Shown: positions 6,840-16,914 of the stretch, in pieces | How the letters are laid out: each line of letters opens with the position of its first letter | Numbering within the stretch: position 1 is the stretch's first letter | Origin: Spirosoma terrae | Lineage (GTDB): Bacteria; Bacteroidota; Bacteroidia; Cytophagales; Spirosomataceae | Assembly: GCF_010435915.1 (NCBI RefSeq) | Contig: NZ_JAAFZH010000008.1 | Span: 124,001-188,000, forward strand | Direction of reading: 5' to 3' | Length of the DNA: 64,000 nucleotides | Position numbers and translations under genes: made by a program | The notes under the pieces: model-generated | Seen by the model: the letters and a program-made list of their open reading frames with translations, nothing else | What the model was told of the DNA's origin: nothing | Databases searched by the model: none

Positions 6840-9419
6840 ATGAAGATTCGCTTATTGACTTTTGCTGGTACGTTATTGTTTTTTGGGCTGGTTAGCTTAG
6901 AAACAGCAGCTGGGCTTTGGGGGGGAAATAAAGCAGGGGGCCTACTACCCGTACTCCCTTTTCCGCAGGTTGTGAGCGATACATTAGCGCCCTTTTCATA
7001 CTCTGTGAGAATGAATTGGCTAGCCAATGGTGTGAGTTCAGCACAACTACAGCAGCTGAAAACGCATTGGAATGAATCTGTTTCTGAACTAAGCACTACA
7101 GTTAGTAAGCCCGGCCCAGTGCTGGAATTGGTTTTGATGAAAAACCTGCCAGCCAATGACCGGGCATTCGTAGCCAAAGCAAAAGCCTACCGCGACAGCA
7201 TCGGCAATGAGGGCTATCTGTTGCAGGCGAAAGCTGGTAAAATAACGATTGCTGCCAATACCGATACGGGGCTTTTTTATGGTTTGCAGACCTTGCGGCA
7301 ATTAACCCGTGCGAATTGGGGACAGGAAATTTTCATTGCCGACTGGCCTGCTTTTGCTACCCGTGTCATCTTTGACGACATCAGCCGTGGGCCTATCTCG
7401 ACCATTGATTACGCTAAAAAGCAGATTGCCCGGCTTGCCGAGTTGAAAATCAACTACCTGTCATTTTACATTGAACACGTAGTGCAGCCGCTTTCCCATC
7501 CTGATTTTGCACCCAAAAATGGCAAACTCACGATTGCCCAGATTAAAGAATTATCAGCTTATGCGGAAAAATTTCACGTAAAACTGATTGGCGGATTCCA
7601 GTCTTTCGGGCATTTTGAGAAGATTCTGGCACTACCGCAATACCAATCCATGGGCGAGACAAACTCGCTGATTTCACCACTCGACCCTAAAGCCAGACAA
7701 TTTCTGAGCGACGTAATAGGGGAGCTGTGCACGGCCTTTAATGCACCCTGGTTCAATGTGAATTGCGACGAAACGTTTGACCTGAACAAGGGGAAGTCGA
7801 AGCAGTACATTGACAGCATTGGTGCCGACCGGTTTTATGCCGACCATCTTAACTTTTTGTACGGTGTTTTAAAAAAGCACAACAAAAAGATGATGATGTG
7901 GGGAGACGTAGCATTGCAGCACGAAACGATTATGGATATGCTGCCCAAAGACGTTATTTATCTCACATGGGAATACGGCGATGCCAAAAACTACGATCGC
8001 TGGATCAGGCCGTTTGCCAGCCGGGGGCTAGAGTTTATGGTCTGTCCGGGTATACTGAATTCCTACCGGATGTTTCCTGATATGGTCATGGCCAAAGCCA
8101 ACATCAAAGGATTTGTGGAAGCAGGTAAAGCTCAGGGGGCTACGGGCGTATTCACTACGTTATGGGACGATGGCGGGGCCTATCTTTTTTCGGGCGATTG
8201 GTATGGGGTGTATGCGGCAGCCGAAAAAAGCTGGGACCTATCCGCCCGAAATGAAGCCAGTTTCGATGTCCGGTACAGTTCTACAGCCTATGGTACCGTG
8301 AATACGAACTACGTACAATCTGTTTTTAAATTACTGGAATTAAGGAGCCTGCCATTGACCTACAATATGAATGACGTGATCTGGCAGCAGGAGCTTTTGC
8401 CGGACAAAGGCAAGTCGTTGTGGATAAACAATACGTCGGTACCCGAAGCAAAAAAGATTCTGGCAGAAGCAGCCGCGCTGCTGGAAAAGGCAAACCCCCA
8501 GTTCAATATAAATGATAGCCAGACACTGGCTCATTCCATTGCTCAGTATACGTTGATTATGGATTCTCGCCAGATTCTGGCTGAAGAAGCCGATCGTTAC
8601 CGGCAGGCTTTGTTAGCTAAACCGGCGGAGGTACGCAAGCAGGTTTTGCAATCGGCCAATGCGATCAGACAGTTGCGGGAACGATACGTGCGTGTTCAGA
8701 GCAATTTCAAAAAAGCCTGGCTGCGCGAGAATCAGTTGTACTGGCTCGATGTGATTATGGCGGGTTATGACGTTAAAACCGCTGCCCTTACTCAGCTTGA
8801 GACGGCCTTACGAAAAATTGCTACGGGAACAGGAAGTATCCCCACGCCAGGTGAGATAGCTTTTGATATTCGTCAAACCCCACATACTTATTTCTCGTTT
8901 TGGCTGTTGAGCGGACCGTTTCCGTCCGCAGAGAAAGGAACCGTTCCCGCGTTTCTTTATTCAGAAAATAAGGAATATAACAAGCCCCCAATTCCGGGAG
9001 GGATAGCCACTTATCAGGGGGAAAATTACCGCTGGCATAAGTTTGCCTCTAAAAACGGGGGCATGATCGATTTGGCCGATTACTTTGAAAAAACTGATTC
9101 GGCGGTTGGGTATGCGTATTGCACATTGACTGTAAATGGCAAGGCTCTGAATGAAGTGTTTGTAACGGCCACTAACGGTACAGAGGTCTTTTGTGATGGT
9201 CAGAAAATAGCGGTGATTTCCGGTAATGGAAAAACGGCTATAGAACAGAGAATAGAAACACCGCTTAGCAAAGGCACCCATTTATTTCTGTTAAAGATTC
9301 CCCAGCAGGCAGGCCTGCCCTGGCTGTTCAGCATGCGGCTGGGCGATGACGTAGAGGTCGTCAACACCAAACACAAGTATCAGACGAATTCAAAAAATAA
9401 AACCTATGAAGTGGAATAA
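6840..9419 (+). CDS. GH20-family beta-N-acetylhexosaminidase-like protein
   Basis: 859 residues with an N-terminal signal peptide. Residues ~40-165 form the GH20 N-terminal zincin-like domain (GYLLQAKAGKITIAANTDTG, FYGLQTLRQL). The catalytic TIM barrel follows (~170-470) with RVIFDDISRG and a W-F-N-V-N-C-D-E-T motif in which D310-E311 is the expected catalytic pair; the usual context is HxGxDE, here N-C-D-E. A later W-E-Y-G / LWDDGG segment closes the pocket. The C-terminal ~350 residues are helical then beta-rich and not assigned. Predicted to release terminal N-acetylhexosamine in the periplasm, which fits the NagB-like deaminase of the same locus. It overlaps the next gene by 14 bp. Confidence 0.8.
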   Translation: MKIRLLTFAGTLLFFGLVSLETAAGLWGGNKAGGLLPVLPFPQVVSDTLAPFSYSVRMNWLANGVSSAQLQQLKTHWNESVSELSTTVSKPGPVLELVLMKNLPANDRAFVAKAKAYRDSIGNEGYLLQAKAGKITIAANTDTGLFYGLQTLRQLTRANWGQEIFIADWPAFATRVIFDDISRGPISTIDYAKKQIARLAELKINYLSFYIEHVVQPLSHPDFAPKNGKLTIAQIKELSAYAEKFHVKLIGGFQSFGHFEKILALPQYQSMGETNSLISPLDPKARQFLSDVIGELCTAFNAPWFNVNCDETFDLNKGKSKQYIDSIGADRFYADHLNFLYGVLKKHNKKMMMWGDVALQHETIMDMLPKDVIYLTWEYGDAKNYDRWIRPFASRGLEFMVCPGILNSYRMFPDMVMAKANIKGFVEAGKAQGATGVFTTLWDDGGAYLFSGDWYGVYAAAEKSWDLSARNEASFDVRYSSTAYGTVNTNYVQSVFKLLELRSLPLTYNMNDVIWQQELLPDKGKSLWINNTSVPEAKKILAEAAALLEKANPQFNINDSQTLAHSIAQYTLIMDSRQILAEEADRYRQALLAKPAEVRKQVLQSANAIRQLRERYVRVQSNFKKAWLRENQLYWLDVIMAGYDVKTAALTQLETALRKIATGTGSIPTPGEIAFDIRQTPHTYFSFWLLSGPFPSAEKGTVPAFLYSENKEYNKPPIPGGIATYQGENYRWHKFASKNGGMIDLADYFEKTDSAVGYAYCTLTVNGKALNEVFVTATNGTEVFCDGQKIAVISGNGKTAIEQRIETPLSKGTHLFLLKIPQQAGLPWLFSMRLGDDVEVVNTKHKYQTNSKNKTYEVE

Positions 9420-10650
9420 CCCGCGTCACTTGTTTTTATACCTACTTTTCTCACTCTGGACGAATGTAGCGCTGGGACAGGCCAAAAATGAAGACTATAT
9501 CCTGGCCGTGGATCAGATCGCGCAATACGTTTCTGGACCGATGATGGACGAGATGGGCCGGTCGCGTTGTGACTACAACCTGACAGAAGGGAAGTGGTTT
9601 GAATACGAAGTGCCCTGGCATACTGGACAGGCCGTGAATGCGCTGTTGGCCGCTTATAAGCAAACGGGTAAGAAGACCTACCTGGATGCTGCCATACGAG
9701 GTGGAAATTATTGGGTTGGGCTGGAAATTAAAGATCATCCAGTACTGAAAGGTATGGTGGACGCCCGCCACGGTGACTCAATTGGTGAGGACTTCATTGT
9801 GTTTGCGACCGTGTCGGACGGTACGCCGGGTATCTACGAGTTGTCGCGGGTAACCAAAAATCCAAAATATGCCAAAGTCGCTACGTCGGCGGCCTACTGG
9901 ATGATGAAAAATATGTATGATGCCAACAAGGGCATTTGTTACGATAATATCGATGCCAAAACGGGCGAAGTACTGAAAGAAAGCAGCCCCTTCTGGAAGA
10001 ATAAAAAAGAACAAACCCTGTTCGACGTATCACGCCCTAACACGGAAGGCTGGCTGTTTAAAGATGCATTCGAGTTTTCGGGTGATACAAAATTCAAGGA
10101 GGCTTTTATCAATCTCTGCAATAGCCTCATCGAGAAGCAGGGGCCGGAGGGCGTTTGGATGAGCTTTATGCCTAACTCCGTAGAAGCCTCTTCTTTTCAC
10201 CCACGTTTTTCGCTCTGGTATGCCGAATCGCTGATCCAGGCGTTTCAGTTAACGAAAGATAAAAAATACCTGGATGCGGCAGCCCGTACCGCAGCTGTTT
10301 TTGCCAAGGCGCAGCAAAGCGACGGGACAATTTACTACGACAACTACCTCAATGGCCGACAGCCTGACAAGGGTTCTGTGACGGGTTCGGCTTCTGCTCT
10401 GGCGGGAATAGTCTGGATACAGCTTCACCAGAACGGCTATAAACAATTCGACGCCAATATCGAACGGTCGGCCAGCTGGTTGTTAAAAAATCGATACGCC
10501 CAAAATCATCCAGATCCGAACCTGCGCGGTGCCGTGCTGGAAACCCGTACCCGGTCCCGAAAAGGGAAAGTCTGGCTCACGCAGCGCGACACCGGGAGCA
10601 TTTTTGCCCTTCGCTTCCTGGTCGATTACATCGGCTACAAATTCAACTAA
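9406..10650 (+). CDS. Exported (alpha/alpha)6-barrel, six-hairpin glycosidase-like protein
   Basis: 414 residues with a signal peptide ending about A-L-G-Q (residue 25). The rest is a run of helical hairpins with the repeated pattern seen in six-hairpin glycosidases: WHTGQAVNALLAAYKQTG, KKTYLDAAIRGGNYW, KYLDAAARTAAVFAKAQ. This fold is shared by GH88, GH105, GH127, epimerases and others, and I cannot place the family from sequence alone. Acting on a uronic-acid or unsaturated product from the GH28 step is plausible (inference). Translationally coupled to the GH20 gene by a 14-bp overlap. Confidence 0.65.
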   Translation: MKWNNPRHLFLYLLFSLWTNVALGQAKNEDYILAVDQIAQYVSGPMMDEMGRSRCDYNLTEGKWFEYEVPWHTGQAVNALLAAYKQTGKKTYLDAAIRGGNYWVGLEIKDHPVLKGMVDARHGDSIGEDFIVFATVSDGTPGIYELSRVTKNPKYAKVATSAAYWMMKNMYDANKGICYDNIDAKTGEVLKESSPFWKNKKEQTLFDVSRPNTEGWLFKDAFEFSGDTKFKEAFINLCNSLIEKQGPEGVWMSFMPNSVEASSFHPRFSLWYAESLIQAFQLTKDKKYLDAAARTAAVFAKAQQSDGTIYYDNYLNGRQPDKGSVTGSASALAGIVWIQLHQNGYKQFDANIERSASWLLKNRYAQNHPDPNLRGAVLETRTRSRKGKVWLTQRDTGSIFALRFLVDYIGYKFN

Positions 10651-10679
10651 ACCTCCAACCCACTTGCTTTCTATTCTCT

Positions 10680-13514
10680 ATGAAAAAATTGTCCATGAGC
10701 TATTACACCCTCGTGCTTTTATTGGCAGGTCTGCTGTGTCTGTCAGGTTCTTACAGTTTTGCGCAACACAGCAATGGCAACATCAAAGGGCAGATTACCG
10801 GTGTCAACGGTGAAATACTGCCGGGTGCTTCCATCTATATTAAGGGTACAAACCTTGGTGCTGTTACGGATATTGCCGGGAATTATGAGATGTTGGGCGT
10901 GCCTTCGGGCAACCAGACGGTTACGGTTGGCTATATGGGCTTTCAGTCTCAGGTGCTGACCGTAACCGTCAATGCCGGGAAAACCGTTTTTCTGAATGCT
11001 AAACTCAAAGCGTCTGACCAGACCCTGAACGAAGTTACCGTAACGGCTATCCTCGAAGGACAGCGAAAAGCGTTGAACCAGCAACGGAACTCAGATAATA
11101 TTAAGCAGGTCATTTCTGCCGATGTAATGGGCCGCTACCCAGATTTGAACGTAGCGGAATCGTTGCAGCGTCTACCGGGCGTAACCATCGGTCGCAATAG
11201 TAGCGGGGAGGGCTCTACGGTTCAGATGCGCGGCACACCCGGTAATTTTACGAATATCAACGTAAACGGCGAGCAAATTATGGGAACGCAGGAAGATGGT
11301 TCTCGAAATGCGCAGCTAGATGTCATTCCTATTAATGTACTCTCATCGATGGAAGTGGTAAAAACGCTCACCCCCGACCAGGATGGCGACGCCATTGCCG
11401 GAGCCGTGAATATGAAAACCCCTACGGCTACGTCACTTACTTCCCGTTTTGCCCTGGATTTGGGAGGTGGGTATAATAATCTGCGCAGTAACCTCAATGG
11501 AATTGGCAATGCTTCCTGGGGAAAACGTTTTTTTGCCAATGACAAGAGCCCGAACGGGAAACTGGGCGTTATTGCAACGGGTAGTTTTTACAGGACTAAA
11601 AACGGTTACGATGAGTTACGGGCGCAGGTGTGGGAGAAGAATAATTACGGAAAAGGAGATATCTATTTCCCGACCGATATCCGGCTGTTATACGTAGAAA
11701 ACGAACGGACACGTATCGGTACGTCAGCTACGATAGACTACAATTTTAGTCCTACTACTAACATTGTTGCCAACTTCATGTATAGCAACCACTTCAACGA
11801 GCTGACCCGCTACCGGAAGCGGACGCGAATGCAAACGGCACGTAACGTTTTGGGTGAAAATGGCGAATACACCAATTCACGGGGAAGAGGGTATAACGAA
11901 ATAAAGGCGGCTACGGAAGATAACAGTAATCTTAACTTCAATATTCAGGGCGAAACGGTTGTTGGCTCAGTAAAGCTGGATGCGGGTGTTTTTATGAACA
12001 AATCGCAGTTTGTCAACAGATCGGGTATCTATAACTTCATTACGGGCAATATTCCGCTGGCCATCTCCGACATCAGCACGGATTACCTGGAAGCATACGG
12101 CACTGACTGGAAAAACAATGCATCGCTCTATACGTACAACACTGTAGAACGGGATTGGTGGACGACCAATGGAACCAATTTTACGGCCCGACTCAATGCA
12201 AGCGTACCGTATCAGATCGGTAACAATTCAGCTTTCTTTAAGGCAGGGGTAAAAATGAAGCGCATGCATAACAAGCGTTTCCGCCCCGATGAAACCATTG
12301 TGACAACGTATGCAGGGGCTGCTGCTGCCGGAAATCTCACCAATTTCGCTGGCTCGCCCGAAATATCCGATGATCTATTAGATGGTCATACCAACTTCGG
12401 TCTGGGTGTTGACAAGGATAAAACGATCAGCTTTCTGGATAACAATCTAGGCACAAGTCTTTTCCCTATCAATGTGCCTGCTACTCGCAATAGCATTGAT
12501 TCCTACTACTACGACGCATTCGAGACCGTGTCGTCGGCTTACGTCATGAATCGTATTCAGTTTAATAAGCTCATGCTGCTGGTCGGGTTAAGACTCGAAC
12601 AGACCGAGGTCGACTACAAGGGAAACATTGTTGAAACGGATGCGAATGGTACCTGGACGTCTACTTCCCCGAACCAGAAACGTAACAGTTATCTGAAAGC
12701 ATTGCCGAACATCCAGTTTAAATATGATCTGGACAAATCGTCGCTTGTTCGCGCTGCGCTGACGTATGGTTATTCACGCCCTAATTTTGTGGATCTCGTG
12801 CCTGGTCGTCTGATCAGCATTCTCGGCGAAACCATCACGGACGGAAACCCCGATCTGCAACCTGCCTTTGCCACTAATGTTGACTTGATGTATGAAAAAT
12901 ACCTCAACAACCTCGGGATTATTTCGGGCGGTTTGTTTTACAAAAAAATCGACAAGTTTCAGTACAACAGTGTGTTTGCGCTCGCAGGAAACGAATTCCC
13001 AGGCGCTGATCGCTACACAGGATGGAGATGGTTTAGAACATTGAATGGAAATACCGCCGATGTGTTCGGGATCGAATTGAACGTACAGGCTAACCTCACG
13101 TTCCTGCCGGGTCTATTGAAAGGCCTTTCGGTTATGGCCAATTATACCTATACGAACTCCAATGCCGATGCTCAGTTCCGCAAGAATCTCAGACTTCCAG
13201 GTCAGGCCGATCACACTGCCAATGGATCGCTTGCTTTTAGCCACAAGAAATTCACGATCCAGGGTAATCTGAACTACAACGGTGCTTATACCGTGCTGTT
13301 AGGCGATCAGGATGCAACCGATGTAATTCGTAATAAGCGGGTTCAGATCGATGCCAATTCGTCTTATCGTCTTACCGACAAGATTTCTCTTTACATCGAG
13401 GCTCAAAACCTGACTAAAGCTCCGCAAATCGATTATTTCGGCGAACGGTCGCGCATATATCAAAATCAGTTCTATTCTTTCTGGGGGCGTGCGGGCGTAA
13501 AAATTCGCTTCTAA
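10680..13514 (+). CDS. TonB-dependent outer-membrane receptor with carboxypeptidase-like N-domain
   Basis: 944 residues. Signal peptide 1-28 (ends SFAQ), carboxypeptidase-regulatory-like domain ~33-120 (GQITGVNGEILPGASIYI...GNYEML), then the plug (about 125-245, with VMGRYPDLNVAESLQRLPGV and MRGTPGNFTNINVNG) and a 22-strand barrel ending in aromatic-terminated VKIRF. It imports a glycan fragment across the outer membrane with TonB energy. No SusD gene is adjacent, and the plug style is that of the FecA-like receptors with TLTPDQDGDAIAGAVN rather than SusC. Thirty bases separate it from the preceding gene. Confidence 0.9.
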   Translation: MKKLSMSYYTLVLLLAGLLCLSGSYSFAQHSNGNIKGQITGVNGEILPGASIYIKGTNLGAVTDIAGNYEMLGVPSGNQTVTVGYMGFQSQVLTVTVNAGKTVFLNAKLKASDQTLNEVTVTAILEGQRKALNQQRNSDNIKQVISADVMGRYPDLNVAESLQRLPGVTIGRNSSGEGSTVQMRGTPGNFTNINVNGEQIMGTQEDGSRNAQLDVIPINVLSSMEVVKTLTPDQDGDAIAGAVNMKTPTATSLTSRFALDLGGGYNNLRSNLNGIGNASWGKRFFANDKSPNGKLGVIATGSFYRTKNGYDELRAQVWEKNNYGKGDIYFPTDIRLLYVENERTRIGTSATIDYNFSPTTNIVANFMYSNHFNELTRYRKRTRMQTARNVLGENGEYTNSRGRGYNEIKAATEDNSNLNFNIQGETVVGSVKLDAGVFMNKSQFVNRSGIYNFITGNIPLAISDISTDYLEAYGTDWKNNASLYTYNTVERDWWTTNGTNFTARLNASVPYQIGNNSAFFKAGVKMKRMHNKRFRPDETIVTTYAGAAAAGNLTNFAGSPEISDDLLDGHTNFGLGVDKDKTISFLDNNLGTSLFPINVPATRNSIDSYYYDAFETVSSAYVMNRIQFNKLMLLVGLRLEQTEVDYKGNIVETDANGTWTSTSPNQKRNSYLKALPNIQFKYDLDKSSLVRAALTYGYSRPNFVDLVPGRLISILGETITDGNPDLQPAFATNVDLMYEKYLNNLGIISGGLFYKKIDKFQYNSVFALAGNEFPGADRYTGWRWFRTLNGNTADVFGIELNVQANLTFLPGLLKGLSVMANYTYTNSNADAQFRKNLRLPGQADHTANGSLAFSHKKFTIQGNLNYNGAYTVLLGDQDATDVIRNKRVQIDANSSYRLTDKISLYIEAQNLTKAPQIDYFGERSRIYQNQFYSFWGRAGVKIRF

Positions 13515-13558
13515 AAGAAGCAGGTAGTAGGTAAAAGTTAACATTAAATGCACATTCG

Positions 13559-14338
13559 ATGTCGGTTGTAATGAATGGGACCGCAGGTAAACTGCGAATT
13601 AAGGTATTTAAAAACAGAGAAGAGCTGGGTGAGGACGCTGCGCAAATGGTAGCCCAGCAAATCAATACGTTACAGGAGGAGCAGGAAATGGTGAACATCA
13701 TTTTTGCTGCTGCCGCTTCCCAAAACGAGTTTCTGGCAAAGCTGATTACGCACAATGTGGATTGGACGCGCGTCAATGCGTTTCACATGGACGAATACAT
13801 TGGTCTTCCCGAAGGAGCCCCCGAACATTTCAGCCATTTTTTAGGGGAACGGATTTTTACGAAAGTGCCTTTTGCGAACGTGTTCAGACTTAATGGGAAC
13901 GTGGACGATACGGAGGCAGAATGCGAGCGCTATTCATCGTTACTACGTCAGTATCCGACCGATATTACCTGTATGGGAATTGGCGAAAACACGCATCTGG
14001 CATTCAATGATCCATACGAGGCTGATTTTAATGATAATAAGCTGGTCAAAGTGGTGAAATTGCACGTAGCAAGTCGGCAGCAGCAGGTCAATGAAGGGTG
14101 TTTTGCTACACTTAGTCAGGTGCCCGAATATGCCTATACGCTCACAGTGCCAGCTCTCCTGAAAGCGAAAGCGGTTTTCTGCATGGTTCCCGGCTCTTCC
14201 AAGCTGGAAGCGGTACAGCATACGCTGGTAGACGACATTTCGGTTCGATATCCTTCTACCATTTTACGTACTTTACAGAATGCTGTTCTGTTTCTGGATG
14301 AGGACAGTGTAAAAGGAGTCATCGAACATGTCAACTAG
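13559..14338 (+). CDS. NagB-like glucosamine-6-phosphate deaminase/isomerase family protein
   Basis: 259 residues, cytoplasmic. The family fold is clear: VNAFHMDEYIGLP, the G-I-G-E-N-T-H-L-A-F-N-D-P loop, and VPGSSK. Compared with E. coli NagB, Asp72 (here D78) and His143 (here H146) are kept, but Asp141 is replaced by N144 and Glu148 by D151. The protein probably acts on an amino-sugar or other phosphosugar released after GH20, but the two changes leave strict glucosamine-6-phosphate deaminase activity uncertain; they may be typical of a subfamily. It overlaps the downstream permease gene by 11 bp. No kinase or deacetylase is seen in the locus. Confidence 0.75.
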   Translation: MSVVMNGTAGKLRIKVFKNREELGEDAAQMVAQQINTLQEEQEMVNIIFAAAASQNEFLAKLITHNVDWTRVNAFHMDEYIGLPEGAPEHFSHFLGERIFTKVPFANVFRLNGNVDDTEAECERYSSLLRQYPTDITCMGIGENTHLAFNDPYEADFNDNKLVKVVKLHVASRQQQVNEGCFATLSQVPEYAYTLTVPALLKAKAVFCMVPGSSKLEAVQHTLVDDISVRYPSTILRTLQNAVLFLDEDSVKGVIEHVN

Positions 14339-15620
14339 CTCAATTGGCCATTACAGGTGGACTATATGTACACTGCTCTTTTTCGCCACGACTATCAATT
14401 ATCTCGACCGCCAGGTTTTAGGACTGCTAAAACCTGTGATCGAAACGGAATACAACTGGTCTGAGCAGGATTACAGCTATATAGTGATGGCCTTTACGGC
14501 TACCTACGCCATTGGGTTAGTGGTTTTCGGCAGGGTCGTAGACAGGATTGGCGCTAAAACGGGCTATACGATTTCGGTAACTATCTGGAGCATTGCCGCT
14601 ATGGGGCACGCTCTGGTGAGTGGTACGTTCGGTTTTGGCCTGGCAAGGGCTTTGCTGGGGATTGGCGAATCCGGTAATTTCCCGGCGGCTGTCAAAACGG
14701 TAACAGAATGGTTTCCGAAGCGGGAAAGAGCATTAGCCACGGGGATTTTCGACTCGGGCTCCAATATTGGAGCCTGCGTTGCCCCCATTCTTGTACCCTG
14801 GTTGCTGGGCGTTTATGGCTGGCAGGCGGCCTTTTTGATTACGGGCGCGATTGGTTTTCTCTGGCTCATCGCGTGGCGGCTCATCTATCAGCAGCCCGAA
14901 AAACATCCGAAGCTTTCGGCTAAAGAGCTGGAATACATTCGGATAGACGATACGGTTGCCGAATCGCAGGATGTACCAGCCGAAAAGGTCGCGTGGACGA
15001 AGTTGTTTACCCTCAAACCGACCTGGTCGTTCATTCTGGGGAAATTCCTGACCGACCCGATCTGGTATTTTTTCCTTTTCTGGTTGCCGTCGTATTTTAA
15101 TACTACGTTTAATCTGGACCTGAAAAAGCCGGGACTACCGCTGGTGATTGTGTATTCTGCGGCAACGGTCGGAGCAATCGGCGGTGGGTTGCTTTCGTCC
15201 TGGTTTATCAAAAATGGCTGGACGGTATCCCGGTCGCGAAAGGGCGCTTTGCTGATTTCCGCACTTTGCGTGGTGCCGATCATTGGCGCTCGTTTCGTAA
15301 CAGATATGTGGGCGGCCGTAGCGTTGATCAGTCTGGCCGTTGCCGGCAATGCCGGATGGAGTTCTAACATTTATACCATCGTATCGGATATGCTTCCCAA
15401 GAGTGCGGTCAGCTCGGTAATTGGTATTGGTGGCATGGCGGGTGCGATTGGGGGCGTCCTTTTTCCACTTTTCATCGGTTTTACCCTTGATTTTTATAAA
15501 GCAGCGGGAAATTTAGTGGCTGGGTATAATATCATTTTCGTGGTTTGTGGCGTGTCGTATCTCATCGCCTGGCTCACCATACTTTGGCTTACTCCGAACA
15601 TGAAGCCTGTTGTTGTTTAA
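14328..15620 (+). CDS. MFS permease, hexuronate/anion:cation symporter type
   Basis: 430 residues with about 12 predicted membrane helices. NYLDRQVLGLLKP after the first helix segment, the loop motif G-R-V-V-D-R-I-G-A-K, and GIGESGNFPAAVKTVTEWFP are hallmarks of the ACS family (ExuT-like hexuronate, glucarate and phthalate carriers). It would bring the monosaccharide products of the locus across the inner membrane. Start codon lies inside the NagB-like gene, so the two are translationally coupled. Confidence 0.85.
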   Translation: MSTSSIGHYRWTICTLLFFATTINYLDRQVLGLLKPVIETEYNWSEQDYSYIVMAFTATYAIGLVVFGRVVDRIGAKTGYTISVTIWSIAAMGHALVSGTFGFGLARALLGIGESGNFPAAVKTVTEWFPKRERALATGIFDSGSNIGACVAPILVPWLLGVYGWQAAFLITGAIGFLWLIAWRLIYQQPEKHPKLSAKELEYIRIDDTVAESQDVPAEKVAWTKLFTLKPTWSFILGKFLTDPIWYFFLFWLPSYFNTTFNLDLKKPGLPLVIVYSAATVGAIGGGLLSSWFIKNGWTVSRSRKGALLISALCVVPIIGARFVTDMWAAVALISLAVAGNAGWSSNIYTIVSDMLPKSAVSSVIGIGGMAGAIGGVLFPLFIGFTLDFYKAAGNLVAGYNIIFVVCGVSYLIAWLTILWLTPNMKPVVV

Positions 15621-15747
15621 AGCCTAACTACGTAGCAACCCACTTCCTGATCCTGGTCATATTCGATCATGGAAAGGCGACAAGGGAGGCTCTACTTAAC
15701 CCATTTTTCGGTTGACTTTGGTAGGCAGAAATGGCCAACGGTTTGTT

Positions 15748-15755
15748 TATATTTG
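15748..15755 (+). promoter_or_regulatory. -7 element for the LacI-type gene
   Basis: TATATTTG fits TAnnTTTG and lies 26 bases before the GTG start at 15782. The nearest TTTG (15717-15720) is 27 bases upstream, too far for the standard spacer, so only the -7 half is supported. Confidence 0.4.
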
Positions 15756-15781
15756 ATCCTTAATCACCACTCTTTCGACTT

Positions 15782-16855
15782 GTGGAAGATAAAGAAAATA
15801 ATCTGACTTCCGGTGTTAAGGAAATTGCCCGGCTGGCTAATGTCTCACGGGGTACTGTTGATCGGGTGATCCATAACCGGGCGGGGGTTGCTCTCAAAAC
15901 GAGGGATAAAATCGAGGCTATTATTAAGGAGCTTAACTACCAGCCTAATGTTCTGGCTAGTCGCCTGGCGTTGGCTTCGAGAGGAACGTTACGTCTGGCT
16001 GTGTTGCTGCCCGGTATTTCGGAGGAGACTGAATACTGGAAAGCGCCACTGGAAGGTATCACCAAAGCGGAGGGCGAGATCAGGCAGTATGGCGTCCACC
16101 TGGATATTTATTTCTTTGATCAGAACCTGCAGTCTGTATTCGCTGAACAGATCCAACGTATTATCGAAGCCCGACCCGATGGCGTATTGATCACACCAAC
16201 GTTTGAAAAAGAGTCGATCATCCTGCTCAAATATTGTAAAAAGAAGAAGATCCCCTGTGTGCTGATGAACTCCGATATTCCTGATCAGGAGCGGCTTTGT
16301 TACATCGGCCCTGAGCTGTTCGATAGTGGATACCTATCGGCCCAGCTGGTTCATTATTGCCTGAAAGACAATCAGAAAGTACTTATCGTTAATATCGCCA
16401 AGGAGATTGAGAGTAACGCGGCTATTTATCGGAAAGAAGAGGGGTTTATGGCCTATTTCAGAGAAAAACTCACTGAAGAGCTGGTTGTACCGTTAAATAC
16501 AACCGATACCGATTATCCCGCAGTAGCCACCCGTCTCCATTCCATCCTGGAACGGGAGTCGCAGATCGGTATTATTTATGTGACGAATTCACGGGTTGCC
16601 TTGGTTGCTGAATGGCTGGAATCGATAGGACGGAGCGATATTCTGTTGATCGGTTACGATTATCTTGAGAAGAATATCGAATACCTGAAAAAAGAAGTTA
16701 TCAACTTTCTAATTTGTGAAAAGCCGCAGGAGCAGGGTTATCGGGGCGTTATGTCGCTTTTTCAACACCTGATTTTTTCATCCACGGTTAAAGAGGATTA
16801 TCTGATACCGATTGATATTGTCACCAGCGCCAATTATCGGTACTACCGCAATTAA
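15782..16855 (+). CDS. LacI-family transcriptional regulator
   Basis: 357 residues from a GTG start. N-terminal helix-turn-helix at ~12-35 (GVKEIARLANVSRGTVDRVI), hinge Y-Q-P-N-V-L-A-S-R-L-A at 53-63, then a periplasmic-binding-protein-like effector domain (LAVLLPGI..., PDGVLITP). The pattern V-S-R-G-T-V-D-R-V-I-H-N-R is typical of Bacteroidetes LacI proteins with sugar-binding domains. It ends the glycan-use locus and is the obvious candidate to bind the two GTGCACGTGCAC operators upstream of the first gene, relieved by a pathway sugar (inference). Confidence 0.9.
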   Translation: MEDKENNLTSGVKEIARLANVSRGTVDRVIHNRAGVALKTRDKIEAIIKELNYQPNVLASRLALASRGTLRLAVLLPGISEETEYWKAPLEGITKAEGEIRQYGVHLDIYFFDQNLQSVFAEQIQRIIEARPDGVLITPTFEKESIILLKYCKKKKIPCVLMNSDIPDQERLCYIGPELFDSGYLSAQLVHYCLKDNQKVLIVNIAKEIESNAAIYRKEEGFMAYFREKLTEELVVPLNTTDTDYPAVATRLHSILERESQIGIIYVTNSRVALVAEWLESIGRSDILLIGYDYLEKNIEYLKKEVINFLICEKPQEQGYRGVMSLFQHLIFSSTVKEDYLIPIDIVTSANYRYYRN

Positions 16856-16914
16856 AAAGCACCGGGCAATTCTTTTAGTAAGCTTGCTACGCTACGTCTG
16901 GAGGTTGTTACGTC

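Noticed and set aside
14888..15370. 160-codon minus-strand frame inside the MFS permease
   Set aside because: No recognisable domain; it follows from the codon pattern of the permease.
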